From Pseudomonadota bacterium (GTDB lineage Bacteria; Pseudomonadota; Alphaproteobacteria; Rhizobiales; Beijerinckiaceae), in the NCBI GenBank assembly GCA_023450615.1, contig JAEXGT010000059.1:1-13311 (forward strand): 13,311 nucleotides of DNA, in the 5' to 3' direction. Positions 1 through 6,051 of the stretch are shown one piece after another. The stretch's first letter is position 1. Each line of letters opens with the position of its first letter. Position numbers and translations under genes: made by a program. The notes beneath the pieces were generated by a model. That model was not told the origin of the DNA and searched no databases. It worked only from the letters and a program-made list of their open reading frames with translations.

Positions 1-2
1 TC

Positions 3-152
3 GGTTTCATTCTGTTCATTCCCACCAGCACCTGGATGGCGCCTGTCGGCGCGCGGCTCGCGCATCGGCTGTCGAAGCGCAGGCTGGAGGTTGCCTTCGG
101 CATCTTCCTGCTTCTCGTCTGCGGACGGTTCGCCGCGAGCCTGCTGGCCTAG
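3..152 (+). CDS. C-terminal end of a TauE/SafE-type membrane permease (partial)
   Basis: Only the last 49 codons are in the window; the start lies before base 1. The reading frame open from base 3 ends at TAG 150-152. It encodes a hydrophobic segment, then a basic loop (GARLAHRLSKRRLE), then a final hydrophobic helix (VAFGIFLLLVCGRFAASLL). The pattern of P-x-G-x-x-L-A-H-x-L, a basic turn, and a last membrane helix with an F-G-x-F-L start is typical of the C-terminus of TauE/SafE (DUF81) permeases. These move sulfite, sulfonates or other organic anions across the inner membrane. The family call rests on this short piece from memory of the family, so the substrate cannot be given. The stop codon overlaps the stop of the opposing proline-rich ORF. 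Confidence 0.6.
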   Translation, partial: GFILFIPTSTWMAPVGARLAHRLSKRRLEVAFGIFLLLVCGRFAASLLA

Positions 153-367
153 GGCACCTCGGGCTGTGGTGTCGGATGAAGAACCGGCTTGTCAGGTTCC
201 GGCGGCTGCTCCGGCAAGGGTGACGGAATGCTCGGCGCTTCCGGCGGCGCGGGTGTTTCGGGCGGCATCGGCTTTGCGGGAACCGGCTCCGTCGGAGGCG
301 GCTTGGGATAGAACTCATCGGGCTGCGGACGGCTGCTGGCGCTCATGGTCAAGAGACTCGTCTCCAT
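149..367 (-). CDS. Small proline-rich hypothetical protein
   Basis: A short ORF with no recognised domain. About a third of the residues after the N-terminus are proline, in P-P-x-P, E-P and P-E-P patterns that run to the last residue, with scattered acidic residues, few hydrophobics and no membrane segment. Such a chain would be extended and disordered. Three starts are possible: GTG at 424, ATG at 367 and ATG at 346. The ATG at 367 was chosen because GGAAG lies immediately upstream, although the spacing is short. The gene runs head-on into the permease and their stop codons overlap. A proline-rich frame can arise by chance on the complement of GC-rich DNA, but the permease has already ended here and nothing else explains the stretch. 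Whether it is expressed is uncertain. Confidence 0.42.
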   Translation of the reverse strand: METSLLTMSASSRPQPDEFYPKPPPTEPVPAKPMPPETPAPPEAPSIPSPLPEQPPEPDKPVLHPTPQPEVP

Positions 368-494
368 GCTTCCATCGTTAACCGTTCGAAACGATAAAAA
401 GTTCGGCTGCAGCGCGTTCACCACGCCTTGACTTTAAATCGCAACAGCAACTCTTGGATGGCTTGACCTGCTTGGCATTTACCGTCACGACGGA

Positions 495-507
495 ATGATT
501 CAATCAT
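495..507. promoter_or_regulatory. Short perfect inverted repeat upstream of the MipA/OmpV gene
   Basis: ATGATT-C-AATCAT forms 6-bp arms around one central base, about 20 bases before the chosen ATG at 528. It could be an operator half-site pair or a weak mRNA hairpin. It also contains the alternative upstream ATG at 495, and its length makes chance occurrence quite possible. No clear -35/-10 pair was found in 425-494. Confidence 0.2.
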
Positions 508-527
508 GCTCACACGGTGAATCGACC

Positions 528-1349
528 ATGCGCTTTCCGAAGTCTCTCGCACTTGCTACAGTGTTTCTTGCAAGCACGGCATCGATTTCGGTTCACGCGG
601 CGGATCCGACTTACTTCACGCCGGAGGTTCTTCCCTCGGGCTGGATCGTGACGGTGAAGGGCAATCTGCGTGTTGGCCCCGCCTATCCCGGCGCGGACGA
701 TCTGAGCTTCATCGGCTATCCTTCTCTCAGCTTCCGCCGCGCGGGAACGGTCGAGCGCTTCAGCGCCCCCGATGACGGATTGAGCTTCTCGTTCCTTGAC
801 GATTCCGCACTCCGTTTCGGCGTGGTCGGCCGCTTCCAAGGCGGGCGCTATTATGAGGACAACGAAGAGCTGATCGGTCTGAAGAAGGTCAAGTGGGCCA
901 TCGAGCCCGGCGTGTTCGCGGAATATTGGATCACCGACTTCCTGCGCGCCCGCGCAGAGCTCCGCCACGGCGTCAACGGCCATCACGGCTTCGTGGCTGA
1001 TCTCGGCCTCGACGTGGTGCAGACCTTCGGCGCCGTCACCTTCTCGGTGGGTCCGCGCCTGTCGCTCGGCGACAGCGACTTCACCCGCACCTATTTCGGT
1101 GTATCGCCCGAGGAGGCCGCGGCCAACGGCCGGGTGAGCGCCTATCGCCCCTCCGGCGGCATCACATCGGTCGGAGCCACGGCGAGCGCGTCCTACAATT
1201 GGTCGGAGCAATGGGCGACAACGGCCTTCGTCACCTACAAGCATCTCGTGAGCGATGCGGCGGATAGCCCGATCGTCAAGGAATTCGGCTCTGAGAATCA
1301 GATCGGCGTCGGCCTGACCGTATCCTATTCGTTCAGCACCGGCCGTTAA
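528..1349 (+). CDS. MipA/OmpV family outer-membrane protein
   Basis: The product is a predicted outer-membrane beta-barrel of the MipA/OmpV family. Members of this family have been described as a scaffold for murein-modifying enzymes (MipA) or as a porin (OmpV); the exact role here cannot be told. Residues 1-24 from ATG 528 form a clear Sec signal peptide (basic MRFPK, hydrophobic core, cleavage after SVHA before ADP). The mature part has alternating strands and ends in VGLTVSYSFSTGR, an amphipathic strand of the kind found at barrel C-termini. Early features such as GWIVTVKGNLRVGPAYPGADDLSF and the repeated R-x-G-x-x-x-R-F strands fit the family. At 273 residues it has the usual family length. 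An in-frame ATG at 495 would add 11 residues before the basic signal-peptide start, so 528 is preferred. The gene stands alone and ends just before a strong terminator. Confidence 0.88.
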   Translation: MRFPKSLALATVFLASTASISVHAADPTYFTPEVLPSGWIVTVKGNLRVGPAYPGADDLSFIGYPSLSFRRAGTVERFSAPDDGLSFSFLDDSALRFGVVGRFQGGRYYEDNEELIGLKKVKWAIEPGVFAEYWITDFLRARAELRHGVNGHHGFVADLGLDVVQTFGAVTFSVGPRLSLGDSDFTRTYFGVSPEEAAANGRVSAYRPSGGITSVGATASASYNWSEQWATTAFVTYKHLVSDAADSPIVKEFGSENQIGVGLTVSYSFSTGR

Positions 1350-1367
1350 GAACCGCCATTCCAAAAC

Positions 1368-1405
1368 AAAGCGCCTGGAGATGAGACATCTCCAGGCGCT
1401 TTTTT
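1368..1405. terminator. Strong intrinsic terminator, probably bidirectional
   Basis: A perfect 13-bp GC-rich stem (1371-1383 with 1387-1399) has a three-base loop AGA and is followed by six T residues at 1400-1405. Flanking AAA at 1368-1370 can pair with the first three Ts. It ends the MipA/OmpV transcript on the plus strand. It lies 11 bases past the stop of the convergent QueD-like gene, so with the weaker T-run on the other strand it may also end that operon. Confidence 0.93.
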
Positions 1406-1416
1406 ATTGTCCGTCC

Positions 1417-1806
1417 TTACGCTGCGAGTTCGGCGGATTTCAGATCCTCGCCGCGATAGATGCAGCCTTCCGTCGAGCCCGTCATGCCGCGCTTCAGCTC
1501 GACTTCCTCCAGGTTCGGGAAGCGCTCCTTCACTTTGCGCCAGATATAGATCGTGATGTTCTCGAGCGAGGCGAGGCCGATCTCGTTCTGCTTGAGATCG
1601 AGATTGGTGTGGTCGAGGCCCGTGCCGTGCTTGCCCTTCAGCTCATCGATGTAGTTCTCGACGTCGTAGAGATTGACCGGCCAGTTATAGACCTCGTCGA
1701 CGGGCCCGCCGAAGGTCAGCTTGGCGATGAAGGTGTGCCCATGCAGTTCGGAATAGGGCTTCACGGAGTGCGCCGCTTCGAACGTGAATTCACAATAGGT
1801 CTTCAT
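1417..1806 (-). CDS. queD: QueD / 6-pyruvoyl-tetrahydropterin synthase family protein with altered active site
   Basis: A 129-residue cytosolic member of the PTPS/QueD family. Characterised relatives act on dihydroneopterin triphosphate to make 6-carboxy- or 6-pyruvoyl-tetrahydropterin. Zinc ligands are visible as His13 (FEAAHS) and His22/His24 (LHGHTF). Asp65-His66 (GLDHTNL) match the catalytic Asp/His region, and GCIYRGE at 114-120 is the typical C-terminal motif. The catalytic Cys normally found four residues before HGH (C-x3-HGH) is absent: that position is Tyr18. The Glu of PTPS-III enzymes (E-x-x-HGH) is also not in register, because the nearest Glu is Glu20, two residues before His22. 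The segment before GCIYRGE is two residues longer than in E. coli QueD and its pterin-anchoring Glu has no obvious counterpart. The gene starts 40 bases after dcpA and is probably its third operon partner; GGAG lies 8 bases before the ATG. The family is certain, the reaction is not. Confidence 0.9.
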   Translation of the reverse strand: MKTYCEFTFEAAHSVKPYSELHGHTFIAKLTFGGPVDEVYNWPVNLYDVENYIDELKGKHGTGLDHTNLDLKQNEIGLASLENITIYIWRKVKERFPNLEEVELKRGMTGSTEGCIYRGEDLKSAELAA

Positions 1807-1846
1807 CGATCATGCTCCAGTTGCAGGGGAAATGAACCACTCGGCG

Positions 1847-4270
1847 TCAAGCGACTTCGGTCGCTCGTCTGTGGGCTTGGAGGGTGTGAACAAGTTCCGA
1901 GGCGGGCTTCGGCGCCCCGAAATAGAAACCTTGCACCTCGGTGCATCCGGCTGCGGTGATTTGAAGGAACTGGTCCTCCGTCTCGACGCCCTCCGCGACC
2001 GTGGCCATGCCGAGGCTTGCGCCGAGGCCCGCGATGGAACGCACGATGGCAAGGCAATCCGCGCGGGAGGACAGCTCGCGCACGAAGCTCTGGTCGATCT
2101 TTATCTTGTCGAACGGGAAGCTGCGCAGATAGCTGAGGGATGAATAGCCGGTGCCGAAATCGTCCATGGCGATGCGAACGCCCATGCGGCGCAGCTGATG
2201 CAATGTCGCGAGGGTGAGTTCATTGTCCTGAAGCAGCACGGATTCCGTCACTTCGAGTTCCAGGCGGTCCGGCGCGAGGCCCGAGCGTGACAGGGCGCGG
2301 CTCACGCTGTGCACGAGCGCCTTGTTGCGGAACTGCACAGGCGAGAGATTGACCGCGACCTTGATATTCTTCGGCCAATCGATCGCCGCGATGCAGGCCT
2401 GCTCAAGAACCCAATCCCCAAGAGCCGAGATCAGGCCGATGTCTTCCGCCACAGGAATGAACTCGCCGGGCGGGATCGTGCCGCGCTCGGGGTGCTGCCA
2501 GCGCAACAGGGCCTCATAGCCGCCGATCTCATTGGTGCGCACATTGACCTGCGGCTGGAAATGCAGCTCGAACTCGCGATTGGCGAGGGCCTTGCGCAGA
2601 TCCGTTTCGAGCAGGCGGCGCGCTTGAAGCTCCGCGTCCATCTCAGGCTCGAAGAAGCGGTAGGTCGCGCGCCCATCGGCCTTGGCGCGGTAGAGGGCCA
2701 GGTCCGCCTGCTTGAGAAGCTGGTCGGGGGACAGGTTGTCCTCCGACGCAATGGCGATGCCGATGCTGGTACCGATGACGATCTCCTGCCCTTCGAGATC
2801 GTAGGGCATGCTGATGGTCTCGACGATGCGCATGGCAAGAGCCACGCAATCCTGAGGATCGTCGATGGCAAGCTGCAGAATGGCGAATTCATCGCCGCCG
2901 AGGCGCGCGACCACATCCTGCTGACGGATGCAGCTGCGCAGCCGCTCGGCCACGAGCTTGAGAAGGGCGTCACCCATCTCGTGGCCCAAGGAGTCGTTGA
3001 CGTCCTTGAACCGGTCGAGATCGAGACAGAGCACCGCCATCTTCAGCCGCTCGCGGCCCGTCTCGGCGAGAGCATGCTCAAGCTGCTGCCGGAACAGCAC
3101 GCGGTTGGCGAGATCGGTCAGCGCGTCGTGATGGGCCATGTAGGCGATCTGCGACTCCGCCTGCCGGCGCTCCGTGATGTTCTCGTATGTCGCCACCCAG
3201 CCGCCATTCGACATGGGCTGATGAGACACGGCGTAAGTCTGCCCTCCGGGCTCCTCATGGATGAAGGCGAATTGCAGGCGCTTGCGCATGAGCTCCTGCT
3301 GCTGGGTCAGAATCTCCCGCAGAGGCTCCACGCCCTTGCAGCGTTGCGACTCCGCCTGCGAGATCAGGCCGCTCAGGGTCACTCCGGGCTGAACCGTCCT
3401 GTCGATGCCGAAAAGCTGGGCGAACCGATCATTGAAGACGATGATCTGCTCGGAACCGTCCACCATGCACAAACCATGCGACATGTTGTTGAGAGCGGCA
3501 TCGAAACGCTCGTTCTGGGTTCTGAGTTCGTGCTCCTGGTTCTGCAGCGCCTCGTTGCGCAGCCGCAGCTCCTCATAGGCGCTGCTGAGCGCCTTGTTGG
3601 TCTTTTCCAGTTTGCCGGAAATGTTCTCGAAATTATTGGCATAGAGCCGCAGTTCCGTATGCGCTCTTTCCAGAAGCCGGTTGTGCCAGCCCAGCAGCAC
3701 GAGCAGGAACAGGCCGAGGACGATCAGTCCCGCGGCAAGACTCGAGAACATCCAGTGCAGGCGGATCAACTCCTGCTGGTCCCGCTCAGCCCGCTGGCCT
3801 CCATAATTAAGAGAAGCCGCGGCCAGGGCGGCGAGCCTCACGTCCAGCTTTTCCAGCACCCTGAGAATGCTCACGGCGTCTTCCGGCCTGCTCAGGCTCT
3901 CGATGGCGGGCTGGACCTCGGCAAGTGTCTTGCCCAGATCGTCGACGACCACCTGCCATTCTGGCGCGGCGCGGAGGAATTCCCTGAAGTCGCCCGTCTG
4001 CAGAAGATTGGACCTGCTGACCATGATGTCGTAGCGCAAGGAAACTTCGTCCTTGTCCACGCTCGGGTCCTGCGCCGCAAAAGCGCTCAGCCGCTGCTCC
4101 AGCCGCGCGAATTCATGCGTGGCGGAACTCGCATGCCACGGCATGTTGTAGCGCGCGACTTCCTTGAGGACTTCCTGACGCTCGACGATCAGAATGGAAA
4201 TGTAAGCGGCGGAGACGATGAAGCCCGTAATGACGGCAGCAAGCACAATTTTGAGTGTGCGGAGCGACAA
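1847..4270 (-). CDS. dcpA: Membrane-bound PAS-GGDEF-EAL cyclic di-GMP synthase/phosphodiesterase, DcpA-like
   Basis: An 807-residue bifunctional c-di-GMP enzyme of the inner membrane. TM1 lies at about 9-29 and TM2 at about 173-194. Between them is a periplasmic domain of about 140 residues, which could receive a PruR signal. A coiled coil at about 200-257 leads to a PAS domain (about 254-368). The GGDEF domain (about 375-540) has the active motif GGDEF at 458-462, the DLDRFKDVND metal/substrate motif at 417-426, and an inhibitory I-site R449-x-x-D452 five residues upstream. The EAL domain (about 552-795) keeps Glu586 (EALLRW), Asn641, Glu673, Asp703-Asp704, Lys724, Glu760 and Gln780, so phosphodiesterase activity is also expected. 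The start is TTG at 4270, with CGGAG 9 bases upstream, 28 bases after pruR. Gene order and architecture match the Agrobacterium tumefaciens pruR-dcpA pair; orthology is inferred. Confidence 0.9.
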   Translation of the reverse strand: MSLRTLKIVLAAVITGFIVSAAYISILIVERQEVLKEVARYNMPWHASSATHEFARLEQRLSAFAAQDPSVDKDEVSLRYDIMVSRSNLLQTGDFREFLRAAPEWQVVVDDLGKTLAEVQPAIESLSRPEDAVSILRVLEKLDVRLAALAAASLNYGGQRAERDQQELIRLHWMFSSLAAGLIVLGLFLLVLLGWHNRLLERAHTELRLYANNFENISGKLEKTNKALSSAYEELRLRNEALQNQEHELRTQNERFDAALNNMSHGLCMVDGSEQIIVFNDRFAQLFGIDRTVQPGVTLSGLISQAESQRCKGVEPLREILTQQQELMRKRLQFAFIHEEPGGQTYAVSHQPMSNGGWVATYENITERRQAESQIAYMAHHDALTDLANRVLFRQQLEHALAETGRERLKMAVLCLDLDRFKDVNDSLGHEMGDALLKLVAERLRSCIRQQDVVARLGGDEFAILQLAIDDPQDCVALAMRIVETISMPYDLEGQEIVIGTSIGIAIASEDNLSPDQLLKQADLALYRAKADGRATYRFFEPEMDAELQARRLLETDLRKALANREFELHFQPQVNVRTNEIGGYEALLRWQHPERGTIPPGEFIPVAEDIGLISALGDWVLEQACIAAIDWPKNIKVAVNLSPVQFRNKALVHSVSRALSRSGLAPDRLELEVTESVLLQDNELTLATLHQLRRMGVRIAMDDFGTGYSSLSYLRSFPFDKIKIDQSFVRELSSRADCLAIVRSIAGLGASLGMATVAEGVETEDQFLQITAAGCTEVQGFYFGAPKPASELVHTLQAHRRATEVA

Positions 4271-4298
4271 GCGATTTTTCTCCGAAGCCTGTTGCCGG

Positions 4299-4808
4299 TT
4301 ACTTCACTGTGATCTTGGAAACCTGCCACACCGACCGGCCATAATAGGTCTGGTGTTTCAGCTCGGGGTCGCTGTCGAAGGGATAAACGATGAACAGCGG
4401 CCCCTTGTCACGGACCGACATGTACTGGCCGTTCTGCTTCGTCGCGAGGATGACGTTGTATTTCGTGATGTCGGTGAAGGGGATATCGCTGCTGTAATCG
4501 TTGAGCGCCGTCACCACGATATGGTCGCCCTTGGCGCCCAGGCGCTGCATGAGCTTCGACAAGAGCACGCCTTCGAACTTCACCTTATCCGCGTACCAGG
4601 GCGTCCCCGTTTCAATGGAGAACGTGCCGAGGGACTCCAGCATGGAGCGGTCGAACACCGCCGTGTTGTCCTGATTGGTCACTGAGATATTTCCCGTGAC
4701 CGTCAGAATGGGCTTTTCCTTCGGCGCAGGCAGTGGCTGCGCTTCCACTGCGCCGATCCCGGACAACCCGGCAACCGCAACGATCAAGGCAAGAATAAAG
4801 TTTCGCAT
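4299..4808 (-). CDS. pruR: Secreted pterin-binding protein of the SUOX (molybdopterin oxidoreductase-like) fold, PruR-like
   Basis: A 169-residue protein with a Sec signal peptide (MRNFILALIVAVAGLSGIGA, cleavage after VEA at 23), so the mature form should be periplasmic. The rest resembles a minimal sulfite-oxidase-type molybdopterin-binding domain: KFEGVLLSKLMQRLGA at 77-92, ALNDYSSDIPF at 101-111, LATKQNGQYMSVRDKGPLFIVYP around 121-143, and GRSVWQVSKITV at the end. The protein contains no cysteine at all, so the Cys that ligates molybdenum in true enzymes of this fold is missing. That fits a pterin-binding sensor better than an oxidoreductase. In Agrobacterium tumefaciens, PruR binds pterins and shifts DcpA towards c-di-GMP degradation. 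The first position in a block with a GGDEF-EAL gene supports the same role here. The Shine-Dalgarno is weak. Homology is inferred from sequence features and synteny. Confidence 0.85.
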   Translation of the reverse strand: MRNFILALIVAVAGLSGIGAVEAQPLPAPKEKPILTVTGNISVTNQDNTAVFDRSMLESLGTFSIETGTPWYADKVKFEGVLLSKLMQRLGAKGDHIVVTALNDYSSDIPFTDITKYNVILATKQNGQYMSVRDKGPLFIVYPFDSDPELKHQTYYGRSVWQVSKITVK

Positions 4809-4817
4809 TTTTATATT

Positions 4818-4829
4818 CAGGCTCGCCTG
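4818..4829. repeat. Small palindrome in the pruR leader
   Basis: CAGGC-TC-GCCTG has 5-bp arms and lies 10 bases before the pruR ATG on the minus strand, where a ribosome binding site would be expected. Any hairpin would need to open the central bases. It may affect pruR translation, but it is short enough to be chance. Confidence 0.2.
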
Positions 4830-4873
4830 TTTCTTACTATGAGACGGTAGTTACTCCTAAAGCAGGCGGCACG

Positions 4874-4904
4874 TAAAATTATATTTGCGAATAGTATAAT
4901 TTTA
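4874..4904. promoter_or_regulatory. AT-rich inverted repeat, candidate operator in the pruR promoter region
   Basis: TAAAATTATA (4874-4883) and its exact complement TATAATTTTA (4895-4904) flank an 11-base spacer, giving 10-bp arms 21 bases apart centre to centre, which is two helical turns. Read on the minus strand it contains a TATAAT hexamer (4883-4878) about 70 bases before the pruR ATG. The matching -35 position would read ATTAAA, which is poor. It could bind a dimeric regulator or overlap the pruR promoter. AT-rich palindromes arise by chance more easily than GC-rich ones. Confidence 0.35.
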
Positions 4905-5206
4905 ATCCCTCATAGATACGATATAATATATAATATTATTTCCTCTTTGACGCTCCATGCTCACATCATGAGGTGTGTCGATCATCAAATAAATCCGGCA
5001 TTTCCGCCAAAATTCAAGCCTCAACGCAGCAAACCTTCCAGCGCGTCTCCAGGTTATAAAATATAGTATCGTATATGATTTTAAGCTTGTCTTATGGCAT
5101 ACATATATTGCTCACTATTGATCCTCAAAAATCCTTCGCGTTGCTTGTTCTGCGCTCACAAGGCGAGGACACGAAAACAATGTGCGCAGAACCAGTGAGA
5201 GGAAAA

Positions 5207-6004
5207 ATGAAGAATACTTTCAGTCAAAAAGACATCAACCAGCAGACGTATAAGATTCAAAACGGAGAGCTATCGAGCCGCACCGAACGGGATATGCAGC
5301 TGGACACGCGTCTTCTGGCAATCTCGAGAGATTTGCTTCCTCAGTACGGAGGCAACTGGAATTTTCATAATATGGTCACGCTCAAGCAGAAGGCTTTGAG
5401 CCGTATCGTTTACTATCATGAACTTTACCAGAAGATCCTCGATGTGCCGGGCGTGATTTGCGAATTCGGGGTTCAATGGGGCGCCAGTCTCGCCCTCCTG
5501 CAGAACTTCCGCGGAATGTACGAACCCCACAATGTTTCAAGAACGATATTCGGCTTCGACACCTTCGAAGGTTTCTCGTCGGTCGATCAAAAGGATGGCG
5601 AATTTGCTGAAATCGGCGATTACAGCTCGCTGCCGAACTATGAAAACATCCTCGAAGAAATACTGAGCATTCACGAGGGCCTGCACGCGATCAGCCACAT
5701 CAAGAAGTTCGAGCTCATCAAGGGCGACGCCTCCAAGACCATCGACGGCTGGCTGGAGAGAAATCCGCATGCGATCGTCTCGATGGCCATCTTTGATATG
5801 GACGTTTACAAGCCGACCAAGGACGTCCTCGAGAAGATCATGCCGCGACTCGTCAAGGGTTCGCTTCTTGTGTTCGACGAGTTGAACTGCCCGCAGCTCC
5901 CCGGCGAGACGCTTGCCGTTCAAGAGGTTCTGGGCCTGAACAACATCAAGCTCAAGCGCCATCCGCTTCAAAGCTACTGCGCCTGGGGCGTGTTCGGCGA
6001 GTAA
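5207..6004 (+). CDS. TylF/MycF-like class I SAM-dependent methyltransferase
   Basis: A 265-residue soluble protein with a class I methyltransferase core. Residues 83-95 hold the SAM-binding stretch (VICEFGVQWGASL), Asp118 (FGFDTFEGF) is the likely ribose-binding acidic residue, and GDASKTI at 173-179 follows. FDMDVYKPTKD at 196-206 and FDELNCPQ at 223-230 carry the acidic residues that bind metal in TylF/MycF-type sugar O-methyltransferases. The F-D-T-F-E-G-F motif is characteristic of this family. Its substrate is not predictable; family members methylate sugars of macrolides or surface polysaccharides. ATG 5207 was chosen because AGAGGA precedes it by 3 bases; upstream in-frame ATGs at 5075 and 5180 lack such a site. 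No glycan or antibiotic cluster surrounds it, so it is an orphan transcribed away from the pruR block. Confidence 0.82.
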   Translation: MKNTFSQKDINQQTYKIQNGELSSRTERDMQLDTRLLAISRDLLPQYGGNWNFHNMVTLKQKALSRIVYYHELYQKILDVPGVICEFGVQWGASLALLQNFRGMYEPHNVSRTIFGFDTFEGFSSVDQKDGEFAEIGDYSSLPNYENILEEILSIHEGLHAISHIKKFELIKGDASKTIDGWLERNPHAIVSMAIFDMDVYKPTKDVLEKIMPRLVKGSLLVFDELNCPQLPGETLAVQEVLGLNNIKLKRHPLQSYCAWGVFGE

Positions 6005-6005
6005 G

Positions 6006-6046
6006 TCTTCGAGCCGCTTCGCGTCAACTGCGAAGCGGCTCGAAGA
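6006..6046. terminator. Long perfect hairpin between convergent genes
   Basis: Arms 6006-6022 and 6030-6046 are exactly complementary over 17 bp and enclose a 7-base loop. The hairpin sits 1 base after the methyltransferase stop and 5 bases past the stop of the convergent dioxygenase gene. No T-run follows on either strand, so classical intrinsic termination is doubtful. It could be a U-less terminator or a 3' mRNA stabiliser for both genes. Confidence 0.6.
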
Positions 6047-6051
6047 ACAGG

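Larger units (their letters stand above)
4809..5206. other. AT-rich divergent intergenic region between pruR and the methyltransferase gene
   Basis: About 400 bases without a convincing gene, clearly richer in A and T than the surroundings. It contains the inverted repeat at 4874-4904, a run of overlapping TATA-type hexamers at about 4917-4940, and a TATAAAATATAG stretch at about 5053-5064 that could serve the plus-strand gene. The methyltransferase frame is open from 5075, but the part before 5207 (ILSLSYGIHILLTID and following) looks unlike the family and has no ribosome binding site. I treat it as leader. No riboswitch or small-RNA structure was recognised. Confidence 0.6.

Noticed and set aside
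510..1364. A minus-strand open frame opposite the MipA/OmpV gene
   Set aside because: No ribosome site or domain; the plus strand has a signal peptide and barrel pattern and ends at a matching terminator.
2309..4312. A 667-codon open frame on the plus strand opposite the GGDEF-EAL gene
   Set aside because: It is rich in Arg, His, Leu and Ala with no motif, as expected for the complement of a GC-rich gene; the opposite strand carries full PAS, GGDEF and EAL motifs.
4915..4940. TATA-type run as a mapped promoter
   Set aside because: Several overlapping TATAAT-like hexamers occur, but none has a good -35 partner at 16-18 bases, so no precise promoter could be assigned.
4809..4960. A riboswitch (for example preQ1 or molybdenum-cofactor type) ahead of the pterin operon
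   Set aside because: The leader is AT-rich and holds only short palindromes; no conserved riboswitch core or pseudoknot was recognised.
5075..5206. N-terminal extension of the methyltransferase from ATG 5075
   Set aside because: It has no ribosome binding site, lies in AT-rich leader DNA and looks unlike family N-termini; ATG 5207 has AGAGGA at good spacing.
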